From: Prochlorococcus marinus str. MIT 9215
GTDB taxonomy: Bacteria > Cyanobacteriota > Cyanobacteriia > PCC-6307 > Cyanobiaceae
Length of the DNA: 15,912 nucleotides
Assembly: GCA_949486985.1 (NCBI GenBank)
Contig: CATBLW010000200.1
Span: forward strand, 1 to 15,912
Reading direction: 5' to 3'
Below are positions 1 to 7,364 of this stretch, in pieces (positions within the stretch are counted from its first letter, which is position 1; each line of letters begins with the position of its first letter). The notes beneath the pieces were generated by a model. That model had not been told where the DNA came from, made no database searches, and saw nothing but the letters and a program-made list of their open reading frames with translations. The position numbers were made by a program, and so were the translations under genes.

Positions 1-2
1 GT

Positions 3-929
3 CCGGAAGAGGTCGCTCTACGCCTGGCTCCATTGCTTGAGGCGGTGATGCAGGCCTTAGCGCCTTTGATTGCTGTACTTGAGGCGGCGGCAGCCTTGTT
101 ATTGCGTCTGGTTGGTTTGCCTGCTCATTGGGATTCGATGGCCCCTGCATTGTCTGCTGATGAGCTCGAGACTCTGATTGAAAGCGGAGTTGTCACGGGT
201 CTTCGTCCTGCGGAGAGAAATATTCTTGAGGGCGTTTTTGCTTTGCGTGACACTCATGTTCGTGAAGTGATGGTGCCCCGTTCTGGCATGGTCACACTGC
301 CAGTTGATGTGCGGTTTGCTGAATTGATGAAAGCGGTGCATCGCACACGCCATGCGCGATTCCCTGTCATTGGCCAGTCCCTTGATGATGTCCGTGGGGT
401 CCTTGATTGGCGCCAACTGGCCGAACCGATTTCCAGGGGTGCCTTGCAGGCGGATTCGCCGCTCGAGCCATATCTTGAAGCCGCTCCAAGAGTGCTCGAG
501 ACCAGTACTTTGGCTGAGCTCTTGCCGATGATCCGCAGCGGACAGCCTTTGTTGGTTGTGGTTGATGAGCATGGCGGCACCGAGGGATTGGTGACAGTTG
601 CTGATCTCACTGGAGAAATCGTTGGTGATGAGCTGGATGTTTGCGATGACGAGCCTGATCTAGAACCGGTTGAAGGTCAGGAGGGGAAATGGTTGGTTGC
701 TGGTGATTTGGAGATCATCGAGCTGAATCGTCAGTTGAACCTTGAATTGCCTGAAGCTGAGGGACATCACACATTGGCGGGCTTTTTGCTTGAAAAGCTG
801 CAACACATCCCTTCCAATGGGGAGGTGCTGCAGTACGAAGGACACGTGTTTGAAATTGCTTCAATGCGCGGTCCTCGCATTGAGAGGGTGCGACTGATCT
901 GCCCCAGTCTTGATGATCTGATGGAATGA
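3..929 (+). CDS. CNNM/CorC (HlyC)-type CBS-domain membrane protein, 3' part
   Basis: This is the C-terminal 308 residues of a membrane protein of the CNNM/CorC family, often annotated as hemolysin-like or as a Mg2+/Co2+ efflux-type transporter. The reading frame is open to the left edge (PEEVALRLAP precedes the first TTG at 33), so the DUF21 membrane domain lies mostly outside the window and TTG 33 is not the true start. The visible part begins with the last hydrophobic helix (about nt 45-120). It continues with a CBS pair: the first copy around RDTHVREVMVPRSG (nt 246-290), the second around VVVDEHGGTEGLVTVADLTG (nt 555-614). It ends in a CorC_HlyC accessory domain with HHTLAGFLLEKL and RGPRIERVRL. 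The stop overlaps the next start in an ATGA, which suggests translational coupling. CBS pairs in this family sense adenosyl ligands, but the transported substrate cannot be read from sequence. Confidence 0.9.
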   Translation, partial: PEEVALRLAPLLEAVMQALAPLIAVLEAAAALLLRLVGLPAHWDSMAPALSADELETLIESGVVTGLRPAERNILEGVFALRDTHVREVMVPRSGMVTLPVDVRFAELMKAVHRTRHARFPVIGQSLDDVRGVLDWRQLAEPISRGALQADSPLEPYLEAAPRVLETSTLAELLPMIRSGQPLLVVVDEHGGTEGLVTVADLTGEIVGDELDVCDDEPDLEPVEGQEGKWLVAGDLEIIELNRQLNLELPEAEGHHTLAGFLLEKLQHIPSNGEVLQYEGHVFEIASMRGPRIERVRLICPSLDDLME

Positions 930-1972
930 TTGTTGATAATCAACTTCCAAATCGCCATGGCCAGCCGATGACCAAACCTATGGCTCCGGTGAAGGTCGGG
1001 GTGATTGGAATTGGAAATATGGGCTGGCATCACGCTCGGGTGCTGAGCCTGCTTAAGGATGCCGAGTTGGTTGGAGTCGCTGACCCTGATGCCGATCGCG
1101 GCAACCTGGCTACGGAGCAGTTTGGCTGTCGATGGTTTGCTGATTATCGAAGCTTGCTGGAAGAGGTTGAAGCTGTATGCATTGCCGTGCCAACGCTGTT
1201 GCATCATCGGGTGGGCATGGAATGCCTGGAGGCTGGGCAACATGTGTTGATTGAAAAGCCGATCGCCGCTTGCCAGGAAGAAGCCTCTGCACTGATTACA
1301 GCAGCGAGCAAAACAGGCAGACTTTTGCAGGTTGGCCACATTGAACGCTTTAATCCCGCCTTTCGTGAATTGATCAAGGTGGTTGAAAATGAGGAAGTGG
1401 TGGTGCTTGAGGCTCGCCGCCATAGTCCGCATGCCGATCGAGCGAATGATGTATCGGTCGTGATGGATCTAATGATTCACGATCTTGATTTAGTGCTGGA
1501 GCTGGCGCAGTCTTCTGTGGTGCGTCTTGCGGCTGCGGGAGGGCGAAGTGCCAAGGGGCCGATTGATTACGTCAATGCAACGCTTGGGTTCAGCAATGGT
1601 GTTGTGGCCAGTCTCACGGCCAGCAAGATGAGCCATCGCAAGATTCGTAGTCTTTGTGCCCATTGCCGCAGCAGTCTTGTTGAAACAGATTTCCTCAACC
1701 ACACGCTGAATATTCATCGGCGTGCTCATGAGTGGTATTCCGCCGATCATGGGGAGTTGCTGTATCGCAATGATGGTTTTATCGAAGAGGTCAGCACGAC
1801 TTCGATAGAACCTCTCTACGCCGAGTTGGAGCATTTCTTGCAGTGTGTTCGAGGTCGTGAGACCCCCGCTGTTGATGGCCAGCAGGCGTCCCGTGCATTG
1901 CGCTTGGCTGATTTGATTGAGAAAGCGGTTGAGCATCCAGACATGGGACTGCCTTTGGAAGAGCCGATTTAG
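926..1972 (+). CDS. Gfo/Idh/MocA-family NAD(P)-dependent sugar dehydrogenase
   Basis: A 348-residue oxidoreductase. The N-terminal Rossmann fold carries GVIGIGNMGWHHARVL (residues 25-40), an acidic end to the second strand (VADPDAD, 51-57) and the family signature EKPIA with catalytic Lys111. The C-terminal alpha/beta domain has GHIERFNPAF (137-146) and the DLMIHDLDLVL helix (181-191) whose His/Asp are typical of the substrate site. The GHIERFNPA and IHD signatures resemble the UDP-N-acetylglucosamine 3-dehydrogenase (GnnA-like) subgroup, which suggests a nucleotide-sugar substrate; that is inference from remembered family members. The start at 926 overlaps the upstream stop (ATGA). In-frame ATGs at 968 and 980 lie closer to the conserved fold and are real alternatives, since residues 1-20 look unconserved and no site has a clear Shine-Dalgarno sequence. 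It converges on the next gene with 30 bases between stops and no obvious terminator. Confidence 0.9.
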   Translation: MIVDNQLPNRHGQPMTKPMAPVKVGVIGIGNMGWHHARVLSLLKDAELVGVADPDADRGNLATEQFGCRWFADYRSLLEEVEAVCIAVPTLLHHRVGMECLEAGQHVLIEKPIAACQEEASALITAASKTGRLLQVGHIERFNPAFRELIKVVENEEVVVLEARRHSPHADRANDVSVVMDLMIHDLDLVLELAQSSVVRLAAAGGRSAKGPIDYVNATLGFSNGVVASLTASKMSHRKIRSLCAHCRSSLVETDFLNHTLNIHRRAHEWYSADHGELLYRNDGFIEEVSTTSIEPLYAELEHFLQCVRGRETPAVDGQQASRALRLADLIEKAVEHPDMGLPLEEPI

Positions 1973-2002
1973 CGAAAGAACATGGAAGCTGTCTTGAATC
2001 AA

Positions 2003-5000
2003 TCAGCTCAAGCTTTCTTGTTCAACGAGTTCTCTGAGTGCGGCAATCTGCCAGCGGCGACAGTCAGCCGGTGAGGCCAAATAGAACTGAGCCCAAGCTG
2101 CTGATTTGTGTTGTGAGTAAGTCGACTGGGTTTGCTTTGGATTGGTCTGTAGCCAGCCCACGCGAACGGCATGGCCAATCACAACGTCGAGTGCAAGGTC
2201 GTCATCGAAGCTCACATCTGGATTGGCACCAATGAATGCCATCAGCGACAAGAGACATTCGCTGCATAGTTGGCGATATTCGGGCGCTTCGATACGGCTT
2301 AATAAGTGTTCGACTTGGCTGGCAAAGTTGCGTTCACCAGGGGTTTTTTCGAGTAGCAGCTTGCTGGTCAAACGATTGCGACGTTCCAGTTTGTCGCCGA
2401 TCAACAAGCCACGGCAGTGGTGCAATAACGACCAGATCCCGGCATAGAAATCTTTTGGGACCTGTTGCAATGAACCGAGCCTGATGCGGTGTTGCAGCCA
2501 GTCGCCACCACTGGGGCGTTCGTCTAGGGGTGGTGGTGCTGTCCATTGCACCCTGCCACTGATATGCAGTTGTTCATTGCGCTGTAGGGAAGCTTTGGCG
2601 TGATCAACATCTGCCAGGACCGTGCGTAGTCGCTGGCAGATGGCATGAGGGGCTTCGCTGCATAGCGCTTCAAAGCCTTCGTCTTGGCTGAGTTGACGCT
2701 CGCTGGCAAGCTCTGAAGTGAGCAGTAGCAAAAGCTGGCCTAGTTGCAGAGTGAGACTGCCTCGTAGTTGATCGGGTTCACGCCTTGCGATCCCATCGAG
2801 AGCAAGAAGCAATTCCTGCTCGAGCATCCGTTCACGTGCATCCACTCCACTTGTTCGATCGATCAGGGCTGCGATCGTGGCACTGGAGGTGGGCTCACTG
2901 AGGCGGGAGTCGGCGGTGTAGTTGCGTCCAACCACGACCTGCTTTTGACGCACCAAAAGATCAATAAGAGCATCCTCAAGTTGGGGGTGCATGAGCCCCA
3001 TGGCACCTGCGCAGCGGCGCACCACATTCCAGTCAGCACTGGCTAGACCGCGCCGGTAAATTTCTTCCAGCAAAGCCATCAGGTCAATGAGACCGCCGTT
3101 GGGTCCCTGCAGGATGGCGTTGGCACCTAGGCGTCGTTTCAGAAGCTCGAGAACCTCTGCTTGCTCTCGCAGTGCGGTGCTGCTCCAAAGGCGGTTTTTG
3201 AGTTTGGCGATGGGGATTTCATCGAGCTCCTGCTCTTGAGCCGCCGTGAGATCACGAAGATCGGTGGACTCAAGAAGGATTTCCGAGGGATTCACAGGCT
3301 CTCGCTCTGGCGTTTGTTCTCCCTCAGCTGGCAGCGGCAGCTCAAGCCATTGGCAATCTGTTGCCAGAAGTTCGAGTTGATCAAACTGCACAGCCACATC
3401 TCCGAGACTGCCTGTTCGGAGTTCTTTGGCGAGGTTGATCAAGGTCTCAGGGTCCCGTTGGAATGGCCCTTCGGCGACGGGAATCAGAAGTAGAGGTGAA
3501 CCTGGCCCATGCCAGTGGCGTTGCAGCAGGTTGAGTTCATTGAGCACGGTTTCAACAAGCTGCTTGGGATCATCAGCGATGTAAAAAGTGCCTTCTTCCA
3601 ATACAGCTGGAAGAAAAGCCAGTTGTTGGCTGCCTTGGCGATACAGCCTGGCTGACATCGCCGTTTCGACTCGCAGTGGTGGGTGGCCAGTGAGCCCAAG
3701 TGCTGCGTTTGCTCCCATGAATGTCAGCCGCTCACTGAGCGCGGCAGAGGGCAGGATCTGAATGTTGGGCGAAACGCTTCGACTGACTGGTAGACCTGCT
3801 TTGAGGAGAGCCTGCTCAACGTTTTCAGTGGCTGCGACCAAGCCCACCAGTACTTTTTCAGCACCGAGTTTTACGGGTAGATGACGGCCACAAGGGTCTA
3901 AGTCTGTAGGGCGAATAAGGCCTGCTAGAAGCATCTCTCCTAGCCAGGCCAGGCTTTGTGTCCACAGGAGTGGCACATTGTCGTTGGGCTGGCGTCGTTG
4001 GCTACCAGGCGACCTTCGCTCCAGGTTCAGCGATTGTTCAGGTACCTGATAGAGCTCCGGGTAGAGCTGTTCGTCCTGCTGCTCTACGGCCAGTGGCTTC
4101 AGTCGTTGTTGCCATTGTCGGGCCTCTTCCCAACGCTCCTCACAGCAGGCTGTGACGAGTTCGTAGGCGAGAAACAGCGGCCATTCGGATTCGATGCTCT
4201 CGAATTCTGCCAATTCTTCTCGCTCGTAATGCAGCCTGGTTTCGTCTTCCACCACGGTCTGATGCCCATCCCGGCGGAAGCGTTTGTAGCCATAGGGTCC
4301 GCCTAGGTCGCGTCGAATCCGGTTCCGGGTTCGCTCGACAAGTTCGGGGTCCTCCACGGCCCAGGCGGGGTAGCCAACCACCGCAAGGCAGGCGCTATCC
4401 GCCTCTTTGCTGGCTGATTCTCTGGGCAGAAGGCTGAACAAAGCGCGCCTTAGGCGAACAATGGCTCCTTGAGGAATTTGCACCTTGGCCGATCCATCGC
4501 CATTGATGCCAAACAGGTCGAGGTTCTCAAGGGCCTCAAGGGCTGCTTTGGCGAGGCCAATGGAGCTGGCATTGCGTTCTGGTAGTCCGTGGTTGCCTTT
4601 GTCGCCTCGCTCCCAGATGCCGTAGTCAGCGACACGGTAAGCACGAGCGATGTAGTAGACGAGGTTCTGAACGAAGTCCGTTTCATGGCGGCTTTGCACG
4701 ACGCTGAGCCCAGCCCGTGTGAGCTGCGCAAGTTGCAAGAGAAATACGGATGTGGCATCGAGTTGTAGATGCCCCCAGGCGTCATCAGCGACGACTGGCT
4801 CTCCAGTTCCTGTGTCGTACTTAGCGTGAAGGGCGTCGAGTGGATCAAGGCTGTGCTTGAAACGTTCAACCTTCTGGGCTTGACGCAACATCGCATTCAG
4901 CAGCCCACGCATCAGCGCTAGCACCCGTTGCTCAAGTTCCCAGGCGCGGCTATTGCTGTTCAGGCGCCGATGCGCCATGGATAGCCCCCACACACACTGG

Positions 5001-5203
5001 ATCGAATAGACCCCGTCGCGTACCCAGGCATCGCCGTAGTTGCCATGCACTGTGTGAGCTGTGCTGGCAGGTAATAGCCCTGTAATCGGATGCTGTCTGC
5101 TCAGCACCACCCTTTCGATGGCTTTGTCGAGACTCTGCAGTTGTTCCAACTGCTCCTGGTGAGTGTGCTCGGATAGAGGTTGGGTCATAACCATGGCCGC
5201 CAT
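2003..5203 (-). CDS. Phosphorylase kinase alpha/beta-like protein with GH15-type barrel
   Basis: A protein of about 1066-1074 residues, by far the largest here. Residues 30-450 form a glucoamylase-like (GH15) alpha/alpha barrel in the version found in phosphorylase kinase alpha/beta subunits: HPITGLLPAS (46-55), DAWVRDGVYSI (66-76), KYDTGTGEPVVADDAWGHLQ (136-155), GIWERGDKGNHG (203-214, with the Glu that lines up with the glucoamylase general acid), NASSIGLAKAALEAL (219-233) and a WTQSLAWLGEMLLAG helix (422-436). The C-terminal half also keeps PHKA-type blocks: ADWNVVRRCAGAMG, VPKDFYAGIWSLLHHCRGL, TPGERNFASQVEHLLSRI and APEYRQLCSECLL. In animals the C-terminal region of the alpha subunit contacts the gamma kinase subunit; no such kinase is known in cyanobacteria, so a role in alpha-glucan (glycogen) hydrolysis or sensing is the likelier guess. 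There is no C-terminal CaaX box. Start choice is open: GTG 5227, ATG 5203, 5194 or 5188. I chose 5203 as the first ATG; no clear ribosome site decides it. Confidence 0.85.
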   Translation of the reverse strand: MAAMVMTQPLSEHTHQEQLEQLQSLDKAIERVVLSRQHPITGLLPASTAHTVHGNYGDAWVRDGVYSIQCVWGLSMAHRRLNSNSRAWELEQRVLALMRGLLNAMLRQAQKVERFKHSLDPLDALHAKYDTGTGEPVVADDAWGHLQLDATSVFLLQLAQLTRAGLSVVQSRHETDFVQNLVYYIARAYRVADYGIWERGDKGNHGLPERNASSIGLAKAALEALENLDLFGINGDGSAKVQIPQGAIVRLRRALFSLLPRESASKEADSACLAVVGYPAWAVEDPELVERTRNRIRRDLGGPYGYKRFRRDGHQTVVEDETRLHYEREELAEFESIESEWPLFLAYELVTACCEERWEEARQWQQRLKPLAVEQQDEQLYPELYQVPEQSLNLERRSPGSQRRQPNDNVPLLWTQSLAWLGEMLLAGLIRPTDLDPCGRHLPVKLGAEKVLVGLVAATENVEQALLKAGLPVSRSVSPNIQILPSAALSERLTFMGANAALGLTGHPPLRVETAMSARLYRQGSQQLAFLPAVLEEGTFYIADDPKQLVETVLNELNLLQRHWHGPGSPLLLIPVAEGPFQRDPETLINLAKELRTGSLGDVAVQFDQLELLATDCQWLELPLPAEGEQTPEREPVNPSEILLESTDLRDLTAAQEQELDEIPIAKLKNRLWSSTALREQAEVLELLKRRLGANAILQGPNGGLIDLMALLEEIYRRGLASADWNVVRRCAGAMGLMHPQLEDALIDLLVRQKQVVVGRNYTADSRLSEPTSSATIAALIDRTSGVDARERMLEQELLLALDGIARREPDQLRGSLTLQLGQLLLLLTSELASERQLSQDEGFEALCSEAPHAICQRLRTVLADVDHAKASLQRNEQLHISGRVQWTAPPPLDERPSGGDWLQHRIRLGSLQQVPKDFYAGIWSLLHHCRGLLIGDKLERRNRLTSKLLLEKTPGERNFASQVEHLLSRIEAPEYRQLCSECLLSLMAFIGANPDVSFDDDLALDVVIGHAVRVGWLQTNPKQTQSTYSQHKSAAWAQFYLASPADCRRWQIAALRELVEQESLS

Positions 5204-5243
5204 CGTGACCGGCTCTAAATTCTCCACCTCAGCCGTTCAATCG

Positions 5244-5993
5244 ATGCAAGAAACTAGTAGTGGGCCTAGCGATCATTATCGGCGGAGTGTTCTGGGCGTT
5301 CCTGTCGATGTCTGTCGAGACGTTCGTGCTGCGGCCTTGGGTTTGCATGCCAGAGGCGGCGGTCAGATTGTGACGCTCAATGCGGAGATGACCATGGCGG
5401 CCCGCAATGACTTGCGGCTCGGAGACGCCATTGCTTTGGCCGATTTGGTGATTCCTGATGGGGCTGGCGTGGTTTGGGCTCTGCGCAGACAAGGAGTTTT
5501 TGTCTCTCGAAGCCCAGGGATTGAGTTGGCTAGAGCCTTACTGGCTTATGCAGAGACTCATGCTTGGCGGGTGGCGCTGGTGGGTTCCGCTCCTGAAGTC
5601 ATGGCAAGACTCAAGGAGCAGCTCGCTAAGGATTTCCCAAAACTGACATTGGCCATGGCTGTCGATGGCTACCAACCAGCTTCTGTCTGGGAAGGAGTTG
5701 AAGCTCAGCTCACTGCACTTAAGCCTGACTTGGTGCTGGTGGCTTTGGGTCTTCCCCGTCAGGAGATCTGGTCTCAGCGGGTTCGGCAAGGATGCCCAGG
5801 CCTGTGGATGGGTGTTGGCGGCAGCTTTGATGTCTGGGCAGGTGTTAAAACCCGCGCACCAGAATGGATGGGCCGACTCCAGATCGAGTGGATGTATCGG
5901 CTATTTCAGGAGCCGAGTCGCTGGCAGCGGATGCTGGCGCTGCCCAAGTTCGCTTGGGCCGTGTTGCGAGGCGTCGACAAGCGAAGCAGCTAA
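5244..5993 (+). CDS. WecG/TagA/CpsF-family glycosyltransferase (GT26)
   Basis: A 249-residue glycosyltransferase of family GT26, whose members transfer N-acetylmannosamine or its uronic acid onto lipid-linked sugars for teichoic acid, enterobacterial common antigen or capsule. Family marks in order: VLGVPVD near the N-terminus, TLNAEM (the donor-side loop), ALADLVIPDGAGVVWA with the conserved PDG aspartate, the VGSAPEV turn, LGLPRQEIW, VGGSFDVWAG, RAPEW and the C-terminal EWMYRLFQEPSRW appendage that associates TagA-like enzymes with the membrane. An upstream in-frame ATG at 5163 would overlap the start of the divergent PHKA-like gene, and residues from that extension are not conserved, so ATG 5244 is preferred although no strong Shine-Dalgarno sequence precedes it. 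The acceptor and donor are unknown; a role in cell-surface polysaccharide is inferred from the family. Its stop lies 4 bases from the convergent psbK stop. Confidence 0.9.
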   Translation: MQETSSGPSDHYRRSVLGVPVDVCRDVRAAALGLHARGGGQIVTLNAEMTMAARNDLRLGDAIALADLVIPDGAGVVWALRRQGVFVSRSPGIELARALLAYAETHAWRVALVGSAPEVMARLKEQLAKDFPKLTLAMAVDGYQPASVWEGVEAQLTALKPDLVLVALGLPRQEIWSQRVRQGCPGLWMGVGGSFDVWAGVKTRAPEWMGRLQIEWMYRLFQEPSRWQRMLALPKFAWAVLRGVDKRSS

Positions 5994-5997
5994 TGGC

Positions 5998-6141
5998 TTA
6001 TTTGAAACCTACGGATGCCTGCCAAACAAAAACAAGCAGGAAGAAGAACAATGGGATCAGTGGAAGGATATCCACCATTGGCGCAAAAGGCTGGTAGGCC
6101 TCAGGCAGTTGGGCCATCAGATCGAGTGTGAAAGCGGCCAT
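5998..6141 (-). CDS. psbK: Photosystem II reaction center protein K
   Basis: A 47-residue gene found by translating the minus strand of the gap between tgt and the glycosyltransferase. The product starts MAAFTLDLMAQLPEAYQPF and ends VFVWQASVGFK. It matches PsbK precursors: a short N-terminal leader normally removed in the mature protein, the invariant LPEAY motif at residues 12-16, the DILP and IP turns (24-30) and a single membrane helix (about 29-42) rich in Phe and Leu, closed by WQASVGF. PsbK is a small subunit at the periphery of the PSII core, near CP43 and PsbZ, and helps stability and assembly in the thylakoid. It starts 30 bases after the tgt stop on the same strand, so it may be co-transcribed. 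AGGG abuts the ATG with almost no spacing, so the ribosome site is weak. Identification is by recognisable sequence along the entire length. Confidence 0.96.
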   Translation of the reverse strand: MAAFTLDLMAQLPEAYQPFAPMVDILPLIPLFFFLLVFVWQASVGFK

Positions 6142-6171
6142 CCCTGGTTGTTTATGGGCGTTTGAAGGACG

Positions 6172-7290
6172 CTACCACGTGTGATGTGCTGGAGAGTCTT
6201 GCTGCCAAGGAGCGAAATCCTCTGAAAAACAGCCTTCTTGGATGGCCTGCCTCATTGCCGTGGTGAATCGGATCAGATGGGTGATGTTATGCAGGCTCAG
6301 CAAGGTGAGTCCGAGGAGCTCTTCATTGCGAATCAGGTGGTTGAGATAAGCGCGGCTGTGTTTACGACATGCTTCACAGCTACAGCTTGCATCGAGGGGT
6401 GTGTGATCTCTGCGGAAGCGAGCATTGCGCAGATTCCAACGCTCGCCTCCAACAAGGGCTGTTCCGTGACGGCCCAAACGCGTGGGGAGAACGCAGTCGA
6501 ATAGATCGATGCCGTTGGCAACGGCAATCGCCATTTCTCGAACGGTGCCAATGCCCATCAAATAACGGGGACGATCCTCTGGCAGCAGAGGCGGAACTTG
6601 CCGCACGATCCGATGCATCTCTTCAACTGGCTCGCCCACGCTCACACCGCCAATGGCGATGCCAGGCAGGTCAAAACTGTTTACAACCTTGGCGCTTTGC
6701 TCACGTAGATGGGGGAAGCAACCACCTTGAACAATCCCAAAAAGGGCTTGATCAGAACGTTGGTGTGTGTTGACACAGCGCTCGAGCCAGGCATGGGTTC
6801 GCCGGCAAGAGGTCTCCACCTCACTCTCGGTTGCGGGGTAGGGAGGACATTGGTCGAAGGCCATGGCGACATCGGCGCCTAAAGCCATCTGAATCTTGAT
6901 CACCCGTTCTGGAGTGAGTTGGATCTTGCTGCCGTCGCGGGGGTTGCGGAAATCAACGCCGTGATCATCAATTCGATTGATGCCGGCCAGGCTGAAAACT
7001 TGAAAGCCACCCGAGTCGGTGAGTATCGGGCCATCCCAGCTCATGAAGCGATGCAGCCCACCGGCTTCGGCAACGATCTCTTCGCCTGGCTGAAGATGCA
7101 GGTGATAAGTGTTGGATAGAACCATCTGCGCGCCGGTTTCGGCGAGTTGAGTGGTTGTGATCCCTTTCACGGTCCCCAACGTGCCGACCGGCATGAAGCG
7201 GGGTGTGATGACCTCTCCATGTGGAGTTTGAAAGCTGCCGACACGAGCCCGCGTGTGGGGACAGCAGGCATTGATTTGAAAACGAAACAC
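6172..7290 (-). CDS. tgt: Queuine tRNA-ribosyltransferase (tRNA-guanine transglycosylase)
   Basis: A 372-residue enzyme that swaps guanine-34 in GUN-anticodon tRNAs for preQ1 during queuosine synthesis. Marks: RFMPVGTLGTVKGIT near the N-terminus, LSNTYHLHLQPG, ILTDSGGFQVFSL with the conserved active-site Asp92, FGIVQGG, YLMGIGTVREM, and GIDLFDCVLPTRLGRHG containing the nucleophilic Asp. The zinc site is complete: Cys303, Cys305 and Cys308 (CSCEAC) and His334, each one residue off the E. coli positions 302/304/307/333. The frame stays open upstream to 7593, but that 101-residue extension is basic and low-complexity and runs antisense inside cobS. I therefore chose GTG 7290, which gives VFRFQINA, aligns with the usual N-terminus and yields the standard length. 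psbK follows 30 bases downstream. Confidence 0.96.
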   Translation of the reverse strand: MFRFQINACCPHTRARVGSFQTPHGEVITPRFMPVGTLGTVKGITTTQLAETGAQMVLSNTYHLHLQPGEEIVAEAGGLHRFMSWDGPILTDSGGFQVFSLAGINRIDDHGVDFRNPRDGSKIQLTPERVIKIQMALGADVAMAFDQCPPYPATESEVETSCRRTHAWLERCVNTHQRSDQALFGIVQGGCFPHLREQSAKVVNSFDLPGIAIGGVSVGEPVEEMHRIVRQVPPLLPEDRPRYLMGIGTVREMAIAVANGIDLFDCVLPTRLGRHGTALVGGERWNLRNARFRRDHTPLDASCSCEACRKHSRAYLNHLIRNEELLGLTLLSLHNITHLIRFTTAMRQAIQEGCFSEDFAPWQQDSPAHHTW

Positions 7291-7364
7291 AGACGACGTT
7301 GCGGTGCGCTTCAGCACCAGGCGGTTGTGGCCGTTCCTGACCCTACGTTGAGCCTTGACAGACT

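Noticed and set aside
767..1432. 221-codon minus-strand open frame across the first two genes
   Set aside because: It spans the ends of two clear plus-strand genes and its composition (His-, Ser- and Gln-rich) is typical of an antisense shadow.
3956..4306. Long open frame on the plus strand inside the PHKA-like gene
   Set aside because: It is antisense to a strongly conserved protein, has no family resemblance and no ribosome site; it is a shadow of codon bias.
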